16,946 bases of DNA. Source: an uncultured Coriobacteriaceae bacterium (GTDB lineage Bacteria > Actinomycetota > Coriobacteriia > Coriobacteriales > Atopobiaceae). The stretch spans positions 1 through 16,946 of the forward strand of contig CACXZL010000009.1 in NCBI GenBank assembly GCA_902772085.1, given 5' to 3'. Each line of letters opens with the position of its first letter. Position 1 is the stretch's first letter. The notes under the pieces are model-generated. The model saw nothing but the letters and a program-made list of their open reading frames with translations. It made no database searches and was not told the DNA's origin. The position numbers and the translations under genes are program-made. This document shows positions 7,485-15,076 of the stretch, in pieces.

Positions 7485-8594
7485 ATGGGTGAGGCCGAGG
7501 CAATAGACCTTGTGGCATTGAGCGCACGACTTGAGGAGGTCGTGCGCTACCTTCATGTGGATGAGCGGAAGGCGGAGACGGCCCGTTTAGAGGACATGAG
7601 CACTCAGCCCGGCTTCTGGGATGATGCCGATGCGGCACGCTCCACAATGGAGCAGCTCACGAGGGCAAGGGAAGATGTCGAGTGTGCGGAGGCGGCAATT
7701 GCAAAGCTCGAAGACGCAAAAGCCGCTTTTGAGCTCGGTACGGAGCTGGAAGACGAAGACATGCTCGCGGAGTCTCAATCAATTGCCTGCGAGCTGGAAT
7801 CAGATCTTACCGAGCTCGAATTAAACAGCTGGTTTGTGGATGAGTTCGACCACGGGGATGCTATTGTTACCATCACGCCCGGTCAAGGCGGATTGGAAGC
7901 TCAAGACTGGTGTGAGATGCTCTTCAAGATGTATCTGGCATATTGCGCACGTCGGGGGTGGAAGGTAGACGTGGGTGATGCGCCGGCTGCGGAAGTGATT
8001 GGGATTGACCGTGCCACCTTCACTGTTTCGGGAAAAAACGCCTACGGGATGTTGAGATCCGAGCAGGGTGTCCATCGACTCGTGCGCATCTCTCCCACGG
8101 ATGCAAAGAAGCGAAGGCAAACCACCTTTGCAGGTGTGGAGGTGCTGCCCGTACTTCCCGACGATATAGAAATCGAGATCAATCCGGAAGACCTGCGGAT
8201 CGACGTGTTTCATGCGTCTGGCCATGGCGGCCAAGGAGTGAATACCACCGACTCTGCCGTGCGCATTACTCACATCCCTACCGGTATCGTGGTGACATGC
8301 CAAAACGAGCGAAGCCAGCTACAAAACAAGGCCTTTGCCATGGGAGTCTTGCGTTCCAAGCTTTTTGAGCTTGAGCGCGAGAGGCGTGAGGCGGAGCTTG
8401 ACGAGCTACGTGGGCCCAAACACGACATTTCATGGGGAAATCAGATACGCAACTACGTGCTTTATCCCTTCCAGCTTGTGAAAGATACTCGCACCGGAAT
8501 GGAGACGGGAAACACAGACTCCGTCTTGCGCGAGGGTGATCTCGACAGGTTCGTAGCGGCGTATCACCGATGGAATGTTGGGGGAAGTGCGTAA
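7485..8594 (+). CDS. prfB: Peptide chain release factor 2 (RF2)
   Basis: RF2 ends translation at UAA and UGA codons. The 369-residue protein has the catalytic GGQ (248-250, in HASGHGGQGVN) and a stop-codon recognition loop at 203-205. That loop reads Ser-Pro-Thr (codons TCT CCC ACG, 8091-8099) where the family usually has Ser-Pro-Phe. The gene is one continuous frame: at the place where many prfB genes have the CTT-TGA programmed frameshift, codon 23 is CTT followed by CAT, so the usual autoregulation is absent. The ATG is one base after the secA stop, with GGAGAAG inside the end of secA. A longer frame extends upstream into secA but has no family similarity there. Confidence 0.95.
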   Translation: MGEAEAIDLVALSARLEEVVRYLHVDERKAETARLEDMSTQPGFWDDADAARSTMEQLTRAREDVECAEAAIAKLEDAKAAFELGTELEDEDMLAESQSIACELESDLTELELNSWFVDEFDHGDAIVTITPGQGGLEAQDWCEMLFKMYLAYCARRGWKVDVGDAPAAEVIGIDRATFTVSGKNAYGMLRSEQGVHRLVRISPTDAKKRRQTTFAGVEVLPVLPDDIEIEINPEDLRIDVFHASGHGGQGVNTTDSAVRITHIPTGIVVTCQNERSQLQNKAFAMGVLRSKLFELERERREAELDELRGPKHDISWGNQIRNYVLYPFQLVKDTRTGMETGNTDSVLREGDLDRFVAAYHRWNVGGSA

Positions 8595-8713
8595 AGCAGG
8601 TTTTGGGGGTGTATGTCTAGAATTTGTCTGGACGTTCAGGAACCCTCGTTTCCTCGTTTTTCAGAAACTATTAGGTCTGTTGTCTGTATAAAGGAGAGAC
8701 ATGGCTCCATGTC

Positions 8714-8742
8714 TTGTTCTTTGCCGCGTGCTAAAATATAAT
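8714..8742 (+). promoter_or_regulatory. Promoter of ftsEX
   Basis: TTGTTC (8714-8719) and a perfect TATAAT (8737-8742) are separated by an ideal 17-base spacer, about 38 bases before the ftsE GTG start. This is the best sigma-70-type promoter in the window and suggests that ftsEX is transcribed independently of secA-prfB. Confidence 0.65.
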
Positions 8743-8779
8743 TTGTATATGTGTCTGCACATAAAGCAAAGGAGCTGTT

Positions 8780-9700
8780 GTGCCAAATCATTTTCGTAAC
8801 GACGAACGACAAGGGGTGTCGGATGCCCCCGATGTCTTGGCCGCGGAAGCACCAGTCCCCGTCCAGGTCGTAACGGCCAGCACTGAGATCGTCACCGCGG
8901 ATGACCAGCCAGTAGAGGGCGCTCAAGGTGGACAGACGTCAAAGAATCTCTACGCCTCGTTAGACAACGACTCATCGGTCGTGCCACATGTGGGGACCCC
9001 TACCATATCCCTTCAGAACGTCACGATGATTTATCCTGCCCAGCCAAACAAGCCCGCCCTCGACGATGTGAGCATCGACATATATCCTGGCGAATTTGTT
9101 TTTGTGGTGGGCCATTCGGGATCAGGTAAGTCAACGTTTCTCCGTTTGCTTACGCGTGAGCTGCGCGCTACAAAAGGATCGGTCCTTGTTTCCGGGCAGA
9201 ACCTTACAAAGATGCGCAATTGGAAGGTGCCATATCTACGCCGTCAGATTGGTACGGTCTATCAGGACTTTAAGCTGCTGCCTGACAAAACCGTCTATGG
9301 CAACGTCGCCTTTGCTCTGGAGTGCATAGGGAAGCCCCGGTCGATCATAAAGACCCAGGTGCCTGAGGTGCTGCGTCTGGTGGGCCTTGCCGAGAAGATG
9401 GATAACTATCCCGATCAGCTCTCTGGTGGCGAGCAGCAGCGTGTGTCGGTGGCGCGAGCCATGGTAAACCGACCGCCTCTCTTGGTGTGCGACGAGCCTA
9501 CGGGAAATCTTGATCCGGCCATATCACTCGGTATCATGAAGTTGCTCGATCGCATCAACCGGACGGGCACCACGGTAGTCATGGCTACGCATGACCGGGA
9601 AATGGTGGATGCCATGCACCGTCGTGTCATTGCTCTTGAGGCGGGACATGTGGTGCGCGATCAGGAGAGAGGAGGCTACGGTTTCTATGATGCCCTCTAA
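8780..9700 (+). CDS. ftsE: Cell division ATP-binding protein FtsE
   Basis: FtsE is the cytoplasmic ATPase of the FtsEX complex, which in Gram-positive bacteria activates cell-wall hydrolases at the division site. All ABC motifs are present: Walker A GHSGSGKST (111-119), Q-loop YQD with Q162, signature LSGGEQQ (214-220), Walker B LLVCDEP (234-240) and switch His 271. The protein has 306 residues against about 220-230 normally. The first 74 residues are an extra acidic, Val/Ala/Pro-rich tail that looks disordered. The GTG start is supported by AAAGGAG five to six bases upstream; a later GTG near codon 69 would give a normal-length protein but has no comparable ribosome binding site. The end overlaps ftsX by 14 bases. 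Confidence 0.95.
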   Translation: MPNHFRNDERQGVSDAPDVLAAEAPVPVQVVTASTEIVTADDQPVEGAQGGQTSKNLYASLDNDSSVVPHVGTPTISLQNVTMIYPAQPNKPALDDVSIDIYPGEFVFVVGHSGSGKSTFLRLLTRELRATKGSVLVSGQNLTKMRNWKVPYLRRQIGTVYQDFKLLPDKTVYGNVAFALECIGKPRSIIKTQVPEVLRLVGLAEKMDNYPDQLSGGEQQRVSVARAMVNRPPLLVCDEPTGNLDPAISLGIMKLLDRINRTGTTVVMATHDREMVDAMHRRVIALEAGHVVRDQERGGYGFYDAL

Positions 9701-10613
9701 CCTTGGTTATTCCCTGCGCGAGGCAGGTGCGCATATTCGCAGAAACTGGTCCACATGCCTCGGTGCAGTCGTAACGATTTTCCTTTCACTCTTCGTCATC
9801 GGCGTATTTGCCTTGGGATCTGACCTGGTAAACAACCTTGTTGGCAGCGTTGAGGATCGCGTAATGATTCAGGCGTTCCTCTCGGATGGTGCCGATCAGG
9901 CCAAGGTGGATGCCTTCAAAGACAAAGTGGCGTCGTGGGAGGACGTGGAGTCGGTAGTATACAAGAGCAAGGACGAAGCTCTGCAAGAGTATCGCAAAAC
10001 CATGTCGAACCGCAATGCGGTGGACGCTGTCGATGCATTGGATGGCCAGAATCCCGTACCTGCATCTCTTGTGGTGAAGACAAAGGAGCCCAGGCAGGTA
10101 GAGTCTGTGGCAAATCAGATTGTGGGAGATGCGGAGTTTGCCGCCATTGCCGACGACCCAGAGAGTGTCGCCAGTTCGGTAAAATACGGCAAAGAGACCG
10201 TGGATCGACTTTTCAGTGTAAGCAACTACATCCGCATCGGGGCCACGGTGCTTATCATACTCCTCATTTTTGTGGCGTTCGTCTTTATAAACAACACCAT
10301 TCGTCTGGCGATTTCCGCACGCCGGCGTGAGATTGCCATCATGAGATTGGTGGGCGCCTCAAACAGTTTTATTCGGGGACCCTTTATCGCAGAGGGCGCA
10401 ATCGAAGCTGTTTTGGGAGCCATCCTCGCCATCATTGCGCTACAGGCAGCTTGGGGTTTCTTGCAACCGCAGCTAGCCTCGAGTTTGCAGTTCCTCTCGT
10501 TTGAGCTCTCGTCTGGAGTTACCATGCGGGTATACGTCATTCTCGTCGTGGCCGGCGTGACCATTGGCCTGTTTGGCTCAGCCATCGCGATGCGTCGCTA
10601 TCTGAAAGTATAG
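9687..10613 (+). CDS. ftsX: Cell division protein FtsX (permease-like subunit)
   Basis: FtsX is the membrane partner of FtsE; its outer loop contacts peptidoglycan hydrolases. The 308-residue protein shows four membrane segments at about 23-45, 181-203, 231-256 and 281-302, with a soluble domain (about 50-180) between the first two and the conserved EIAIMRLVGAS motif (215-225) after the second. This is the usual FtsX layout and length. The start is the first of two adjacent ATG codons, 11 bases after GGAGG (9671-9675), inside the end of ftsE, so the two are translationally coupled. No hydrolase partner gene is in the window. Confidence 0.95.
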   Translation: MMPSNLGYSLREAGAHIRRNWSTCLGAVVTIFLSLFVIGVFALGSDLVNNLVGSVEDRVMIQAFLSDGADQAKVDAFKDKVASWEDVESVVYKSKDEALQEYRKTMSNRNAVDAVDALDGQNPVPASLVVKTKEPRQVESVANQIVGDAEFAAIADDPESVASSVKYGKETVDRLFSVSNYIRIGATVLIILLIFVAFVFINNTIRLAISARRREIAIMRLVGASNSFIRGPFIAEGAIEAVLGAILAIIALQAAWGFLQPQLASSLQFLSFELSSGVTMRVYVILVVAGVTIGLFGSAIAMRRYLKV

Positions 10614-10642
10614 TCGTCTATAGAGGCTATATATCCTTACCT

Positions 10643-10700
10643 AAAGAGGGGTATTTCCATGTGAGAGACATGCGTCTCGCAACGGGGAGTGCCCCTCTTT
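10643..10700 (+). terminator. Structured terminator or attenuator between ftsX and rnr
   Basis: AAAGAGGGG (10643-10651) pairs perfectly with CCCCTCTTT (10692-10700), enclosing a small hairpin GAGAC/GTCTC (10665-10678). A competing short hairpin GGGG-AGTG-CCCC (10684-10695) uses the same CCCC and is followed by TCTTTT, as in a terminator. The two folds exclude each other. It probably ends ftsX transcription; regulation of rnr by switching is speculation. Confidence 0.5.
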
Positions 10701-10748
10701 TGCTCATTCAGTCACAGAGGCTTATTTGAAAGCGGAGAAAGGAGCGCA

Positions 10749-12767
10749 ATGGCGCGAACGCGTGCGCATCACAGCTCAAAAGGAAGACGTTATCCCAAGA
10801 CTCGCAAGCCAAAGGTGTTGCTAGAGGGTAGGTTGTGCGTGCTGCGTCCCGGCGTGGGGCATGTGGATACGGCTGAGGGCACGTTTCCGCTTGCTCGTCA
10901 TGGGGCGCGAGAAGCTATGAACGGCGATTTGGTGCAAGTCAGTCTCGTGCAGATGCATGGCCGCGGTGGTGAACGAGTTGCATATGTGCAAAACGTCGTT
11001 GCCCGGGCGTCGGAGAGCATTGTGGGAACATACGAGTACGCGGACCCGCTTGGGGTTGTTCACCCGCTAGACGCTCGAATATCACACGACTTTTTTGTTT
11101 TGCCCACAGATGCCAGTGCCCAAAGGCACGCAGTCTGCGAGGGCGATGTGGTTTTGGCCCGTATAGTCGAGTACCCCACGCGAAACAGCGCAGGTGTTGT
11201 CACACTGGATCGCCGTGTAGGGAAGGCAGATGACTTGGATTTACACATGGAGTCCGTGCTTGCCTCCTATGGCATATCCACAGTGTTTCCGTCTGCGGTC
11301 ATTGAAGAAGCGGAGCGCATGAGCGCGCATGTGAGCGAGGCACTCGCGACAGACCCCCAAAGGAGGGATTTACGTGAGAGGCTCTGCTTCACCGTGGATC
11401 CTGTGGACGCACGAGACTTTGATGATGCAGTTGGGGTCGAGCAGCGGTCTGGCGACGGATTCCGTATACATGTGCACATAGCCGACGTTACGCACTATGT
11501 GAGCTGGTTTTCTTCTGTGGACGCAGAGGCAAGGCAACGTACCTGCTCGGTATACCTCGCCGATCGCGTGGTGCCCATGCTGCCTGAGCGACTGTGTAAC
11601 GATGTATGCTCGTTGCGGCCCCTAGAAGACAGGCTGGCTGTGACTGTGCACATAGACGTTGACAGGTGCGGAAACATCATGGCCTCAGAGATGTATACAA
11701 GCGTCATACGGTCGCGTGCACGCTTGAGCTATGATGAGGTGGATGCGGTCCTTGATGGGGAGGCGGGGCCAGAGGCACTTCCTTGCAGGGATGAGGATCG
11801 TCGAGAGATCGTGCGGGCCATACGACTCCTCGATGAGGTGGCGAGGCTTCGACGGGGCGTCAGGCGAATGCGCGGATCCATCGACTTCGAGAACGTGGAG
11901 ACCAAGGTGGTACTCGACGACGGAGGCGAAGCGATTGGAGTGCGCGTGCGCGAACGTACGAGGGCGACGAGCCTCATAGAAGAGGCTATGCTGATGGCCA
12001 ACGAATGTGTCGCATCCTTGTTGAGTGGGCATGATGCGTCAACCGCATACCGAGTCCACGAACGTCCGGCGCTTGAGGACTTGGAGGAGTGCGTCTCGGT
12101 GCTACGGGAGCTCGATGTCATGAGCTCGGAAGAGGCGGCACATGTGGCGCTGGGCGATCCGCATGCCACGCAGCGCGTTCTCGATGCCGTCCACGGCACT
12201 GGAAGCGCCTATCTCACGAACGCCCTGCTGCTTCGGGCGCAGAGCCGCGCGGTGTATCTTCCTCACAACGAGGGGCATTATGCCCTAGGGGCGCGGGCAT
12301 ACTGTCACTTCACGTCACCCATCAGGCGCTATCCCGATGTGCTTGTGCATCGCGCCCTGAAGTGGCATCTGGCTCGCACGGACGGAGGGGCGGAACGAGC
12401 GCAGATCGAACGAGCTTTGCCTCAACTCTGCCGTACATGCTCCGAGCGTGAGAGAAACGCGGAAGCCGCAGCGCGTCTGTCGCAGCATATAAAAGAGGCT
12501 GAGCTCTTTTCCAAACAAATTGGAGAACGGTATTCCGGCATGGTGGTGCGATGCGAGCGCTACGGCCTTTTTGTAATGCTGGATGAATCCTGCGTGGAAG
12601 GCATCCTGCCCGTACGTGCCCTGGGAACGGAATGGTACGTTTACGATGAAAAACGCATGCGACTGATAGGGGAGTCGACGGGTCGTACGTGGAGCGTGGG
12701 CAAGCGCGTGGCCGTTGCGGTTGCCGACGTGGATATCGCAAAAGGACGCATAGAGTTCTCCTTGTGA
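10749..12767 (+). CDS. rnr: Ribonuclease R (RNase II family 3'-5' exoribonuclease)
   Basis: RNase R degrades structured RNA from the 3' end and, in trans-translation, removes the faulty mRNA. The 672-residue protein has a basic N-terminus, cold-shock-like domains, the RNB catalytic core with the four metal-binding aspartates D217, D223, D225 and D226 (DPVDARDFDD), the conserved HFTSPIRRYPD, and a C-terminal S1 domain (about 594-672). It is shorter than E. coli RNase R (813) and stops right at the end of S1, so it lacks the Lys-rich tail that in E. coli links the enzyme to SmpB-tmRNA. The ATG has AAAGGAG upstream. It could also be called RNase II, but the SmpB context favours RNase R. It ends in TGA, the only one among the complete genes here. 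Confidence 0.92.
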   Translation: MARTRAHHSSKGRRYPKTRKPKVLLEGRLCVLRPGVGHVDTAEGTFPLARHGAREAMNGDLVQVSLVQMHGRGGERVAYVQNVVARASESIVGTYEYADPLGVVHPLDARISHDFFVLPTDASAQRHAVCEGDVVLARIVEYPTRNSAGVVTLDRRVGKADDLDLHMESVLASYGISTVFPSAVIEEAERMSAHVSEALATDPQRRDLRERLCFTVDPVDARDFDDAVGVEQRSGDGFRIHVHIADVTHYVSWFSSVDAEARQRTCSVYLADRVVPMLPERLCNDVCSLRPLEDRLAVTVHIDVDRCGNIMASEMYTSVIRSRARLSYDEVDAVLDGEAGPEALPCRDEDRREIVRAIRLLDEVARLRRGVRRMRGSIDFENVETKVVLDDGGEAIGVRVRERTRATSLIEEAMLMANECVASLLSGHDASTAYRVHERPALEDLEECVSVLRELDVMSSEEAAHVALGDPHATQRVLDAVHGTGSAYLTNALLLRAQSRAVYLPHNEGHYALGARAYCHFTSPIRRYPDVLVHRALKWHLARTDGGAERAQIERALPQLCRTCSERERNAEAAARLSQHIKEAELFSKQIGERYSGMVVRCERYGLFVMLDESCVEGILPVRALGTEWYVYDEKRMRLIGESTGRTWSVGKRVAVAVADVDIAKGRIEFSL

Positions 12768-12769
12768 GG

Positions 12770-12796
12770 CAACGCTGTGCTCCACGTGGCGCGTTG
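12770..12796 (+). repeat. Inverted repeat after rnr
   Basis: CAACGC (12770-12775) and GCGTTG (12791-12796) flank the palindrome CCACGTGG (12782-12789), just after the rnr stop. ATATTTTG follows. It may be a weak terminator, but the stem is short and the T-run poor. Confidence 0.3.
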
Positions 12797-12892
12797 GGGA
12801 TATTTTGCCAAAAAGGGTCTATAACACCACCATAATTTCTCGCCTCAAAGCGTTAGAATGAGTAGAATCATCCGACAAACAAGGGAGACGTC

Positions 12893-13759
12893 TTGAGCCA
12901 AACGATGCTGGAAGAGGAGTTGCTGAGGGCCGAGGGACTCATGCTGCAGGAGCAAGATGAAGAGGCGCGCGACCTGCTTTTGAGGTTGGCGGAGGATGCC
13001 GAGGAGTATGTGGAAAGCAATTGTCTCACTACCGAGAAGGTGCAGTGGTTCAGCTTCCCCACGTTCTTCGAGCGTCTATGCTATCGTCGGGTGGAGAAAG
13101 ACCCGCGTGAGCTGCGCGACGTGGGAGAGCCGCTTGATCGACTGTATGGCGACCTGGCCCTTGCGGATGTCCGCGTAGGAGAGTACGACCATGCCATCGA
13201 GGCTTTGAAACGGGCGGTTCGCTGGAATCCCATGGAATGTGGCTATCGTCTCGACTTGGCCGACCTCTTCTTGATAAGCGGCAACGTTCAAGAATGCCTG
13301 GGGTTGGCGTATAGCGTCTTTGATCGCGCAAGTGACGCGCGACATCTTGCGCGAGCTTTTCTGGTGTTTGCAAATTGGTTTCAGCAATCGGGAAATGACC
13401 CTGCGGCTGGAGCTGCATTGCGAGCGGCCCGACGTCTTGACGTAGAAGACCCTGCGCTTGAGGCGGCCTTGGATCAGGCGCACGATACAAGGCGTGATCC
13501 CGATCTGTTAACGGATGATGAGTGCTCGGACTTGCTTGAGGCGGAGGGTCTGCCAGACGGGGCAAACGCTGAAGTGGCGATATGTCTGCTCATGTGTGCA
13601 ACGGACGCAGCGAGTATGGGCGAAACAAACCTTGCAACGGGGCTTACGCTGCGAGCACGTGACCTTGTGGGCGAGCCAGCCGCTATGGCTCTGTTGAAAC
13701 TCATACGGGAGGGCGATCGCGAGATGGCTCAGGAGGAGGCTGGTGGACATGTCGAATAA
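12893..13759 (+). CDS. TPR-repeat protein of unknown function
   Basis: I cannot name this gene. The 288-residue product is acidic, soluble and almost entirely helical, without signal peptide or membrane segment. Tetratricopeptide-like helical pairs are clearest at about 80-200: LADVRVGEYDHAIEALKRAV, then a second repeat through LADLFLISGNVQECLGL and a third around LARAFLVFANWFQQSGN. TPR proteins usually hold other proteins. The start is a TTG with AAGGGAG five bases upstream; an ATG at 12905 is the alternative. Its end overlaps smpB by 11 bases, and smpB's ribosome binding site lies within it, so the two are translationally coupled. With rnr upstream it sits inside a ribosome-rescue cluster, which makes a role there worth testing. 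Confidence 0.85.
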   Translation: MSQTMLEEELLRAEGLMLQEQDEEARDLLLRLAEDAEEYVESNCLTTEKVQWFSFPTFFERLCYRRVEKDPRELRDVGEPLDRLYGDLALADVRVGEYDHAIEALKRAVRWNPMECGYRLDLADLFLISGNVQECLGLAYSVFDRASDARHLARAFLVFANWFQQSGNDPAAGAALRAARRLDVEDPALEAALDQAHDTRRDPDLLTDDECSDLLEAEGLPDGANAEVAICLLMCATDAASMGETNLATGLTLRARDLVGEPAAMALLKLIREGDREMAQEEAGGHVE

Positions 13760-14219
13760 GCCTATGCACAAGACTATCGCACGCAATCGCTCTGCACGCC
13801 ATACCTACTTCATTGACGAGACGTTTGAGGCGGGGCTGGTGCTCACGGGCACGGAGGTGCGTAGCCTGCGCGAGCGCAACTGCAATCTCGCAGATACGTT
13901 TTGTCTCGTCAGGGGTGGAGAGGCATGGCTCATGGGTGTTCATATCAGACCATATTCCCACGGCGGCGTGTGGAACGTTGATCCCGATCGCCGTCGCAAG
14001 CTTCTCTTACATCGCCGTCAGATTGACTATCTTGATGGTAAACTGCGTATGAAAGGCATGGCGTTGGTGCCGCTAGAGCTTTATTTTGACGAGCACAACC
14101 GTGTCAAGATTTCGATTGGTCTGGCAAGGGGCAAGAAGCTCTACGACAAGCGCGCGGATATGGCAAAGCGTGATTCCGATCGCGAAATCCAGCGCGCTCT
14201 GAAAGAGAGAAGCCGATAG
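13749..14219 (+). CDS. smpB: SsrA-binding protein SmpB
   Basis: SmpB binds tmRNA and places it in the empty A site of stalled ribosomes. The 156-residue product has the family hallmarks: LTGTEVRSLRE after the first strands, NLADTFCLV, MGVHI.PYSHGG, and the C-terminal tail LARGKKLYDKRADMAKRDSDREI that mimics mRNA in the decoding centre. Length is normal. The ATG at 13749 is chosen because AGGAGG (13734-13739) is nine bases upstream; a GTG at 13743 is too close. It overlaps the TPR gene. Its RNA partner ssrA is 1.6 kb downstream on the same strand. Confidence 0.97.
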   Translation: MSNKPMHKTIARNRSARHTYFIDETFEAGLVLTGTEVRSLRERNCNLADTFCLVRGGEAWLMGVHIRPYSHGGVWNVDPDRRRKLLLHRRQIDYLDGKLRMKGMALVPLELYFDEHNRVKISIGLARGKKLYDKRADMAKRDSDREIQRALKERSR

Positions 14220-14282
14220 GAAGGAAGCGCCGAGAAATCACGCTTCGTTGTAAAGCGCATGTTCAACGAGAGGGGAGTGTCC

Positions 14283-14792
14283 ATGGATGCCACAGCACTG
14301 TATAAATTCCATTCCGGTCTTTACGTCATTTCCGCTCAGGCGGGCGAGGATGTAGGTGCATGTATCATAAACACCGGCCTACAGCTTACGAGCAATCCCT
14401 TGCAGGTAGAGGCGGTGGTAAACAAACAAAACCATACGGAAAACGTGATAGCCAAGGCAGGTCACTTCGCGCTCACGACCGTTACTGAATCTGCAAACAT
14501 GCTCTATATCGGACGTTTCGGATTCAGGACGTCAGCCGATTACGATAAGTTCGATGGTATAGAGACGGAAAGAACGGTTCTTGGCGACCCCTATACGCCC
14601 GAAAACGCCGCCTGCGTGCTCGCTTGCAAGGTAGTGAGCACGTTGGATGTGGGCACGCATATGATTTTTGTGGGTGAAGTTGAGGATGCGAAGAATCTCA
14701 GTGACGTACCAGTGATGACTTATGCCTACTATCATTCGGTGCTCAAAGGCAAGACGCCGCCAAAAGCATCCTCGTTCATCGGCGAGGCATAG
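14283..14792 (+). CDS. Flavin reductase-like (FMN-binding split-barrel) protein
   Basis: The 169-residue product matches the flavin reductase domain found in high-molecular-weight rubredoxins (Hrb) and related NAD(P)H:flavin oxidoreductases: KFHSGLYVISAQ, the stretch IINTGLQLTSNPLQVEAVVN expected to bind FMN, and the closing MTYAYYHSVLKGKTPPKAS, which in Hrb leads into a fused rubredoxin. Here the protein ends at that point and a separate rubredoxin gene follows after 77 bases. The likely role is passing electrons from NAD(P)H through FMN to rubredoxin for oxygen or peroxide defence. No flavodiiron partner is in the window. The ATG at 14283 has GGGGAG six bases upstream; an earlier in-frame ATG (14259) lacks a site. 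Confidence 0.85.
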   Translation: MDATALYKFHSGLYVISAQAGEDVGACIINTGLQLTSNPLQVEAVVNKQNHTENVIAKAGHFALTTVTESANMLYIGRFGFRTSADYDKFDGIETERTVLGDPYTPENAACVLACKVVSTLDVGTHMIFVGEVEDAKNLSDVPVMTYAYYHSVLKGKTPPKASSFIGEA

Positions 14793-14869
14793 CATATCTG
14801 CCGAAGAAGGTGGTAAGCTATAGCCAGGTAGCGGGAGGAGAGCCCGCATCATAGAGAGAGGAGGCCACC

Positions 14870-15007
14870 ATGGCCGAGGAAACCTACAAATTCGTGTGCA
14901 CGGTATGTGGCTGGGAAGTAGAAGTCGATACGCCCGAGCTGCCCGAGGACTTCGTTTGCGAAGTATGTGGCGTGGGTGCCGACATGTTTGAGAAGGTAGA
15001 GGACTAG
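14870..15007 (+). CDS. Short rubredoxin-like protein
   Basis: A 45-residue iron-binding electron carrier. Two CxxCG knuckles are present: C10/C13 (CTVCGW) and C30/C33 (CEVCGVGADMFE). Only 16 residues separate the knuckles, against about 29 in classical rubredoxin, and the Pro usually following the third Cys is Glu. The ligands are all present, so it should still bind a single iron. GAGGAGG (14858-14864) five bases before the ATG is a near-perfect ribosome binding site. It pairs functionally with the upstream flavin reductase, and a terminator follows 30 bases after its stop. Confidence 0.9.
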   Translation: MAEETYKFVCTVCGWEVEVDTPELPEDFVCEVCGVGADMFEKVED

Positions 15008-15037
15008 CTTTATAGCCAAACCAAAAAAGTACGAGAG

Positions 15038-15071
15038 TCCCGCCTATCAGGGGTCATCCCAATAGGCGGGA
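15038..15071. terminator. Bidirectional terminator between rubredoxin and tetR-family gene
   Basis: A perfect 10-bp stem TCCCGCCTAT (15038-15047) and ATAGGCGGGA (15062-15071) with a 14-base loop lies between two convergent genes. A run of six A upstream (15023-15028) supplies a T-tract for the minus-strand reading; on the plus strand TTTCCCTAT follows. Confidence 0.8.
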
Positions 15072-15076
15072 TTTCC

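Noticed and set aside
8637..8660. Small hairpin AGGAA/TTCCT followed by CGTTTTT after prfB
   Set aside because: A five-base AT-containing stem is too weak to call a terminator with confidence.
8701..8799. 32-residue Cys-rich leader frame with AAGGAGAG upstream, overlapping the ftsE start
   Set aside because: The ribosome binding site is good, but the frame overlaps the ftsE promoter, so the main transcript would start inside it; no conservation can be judged.
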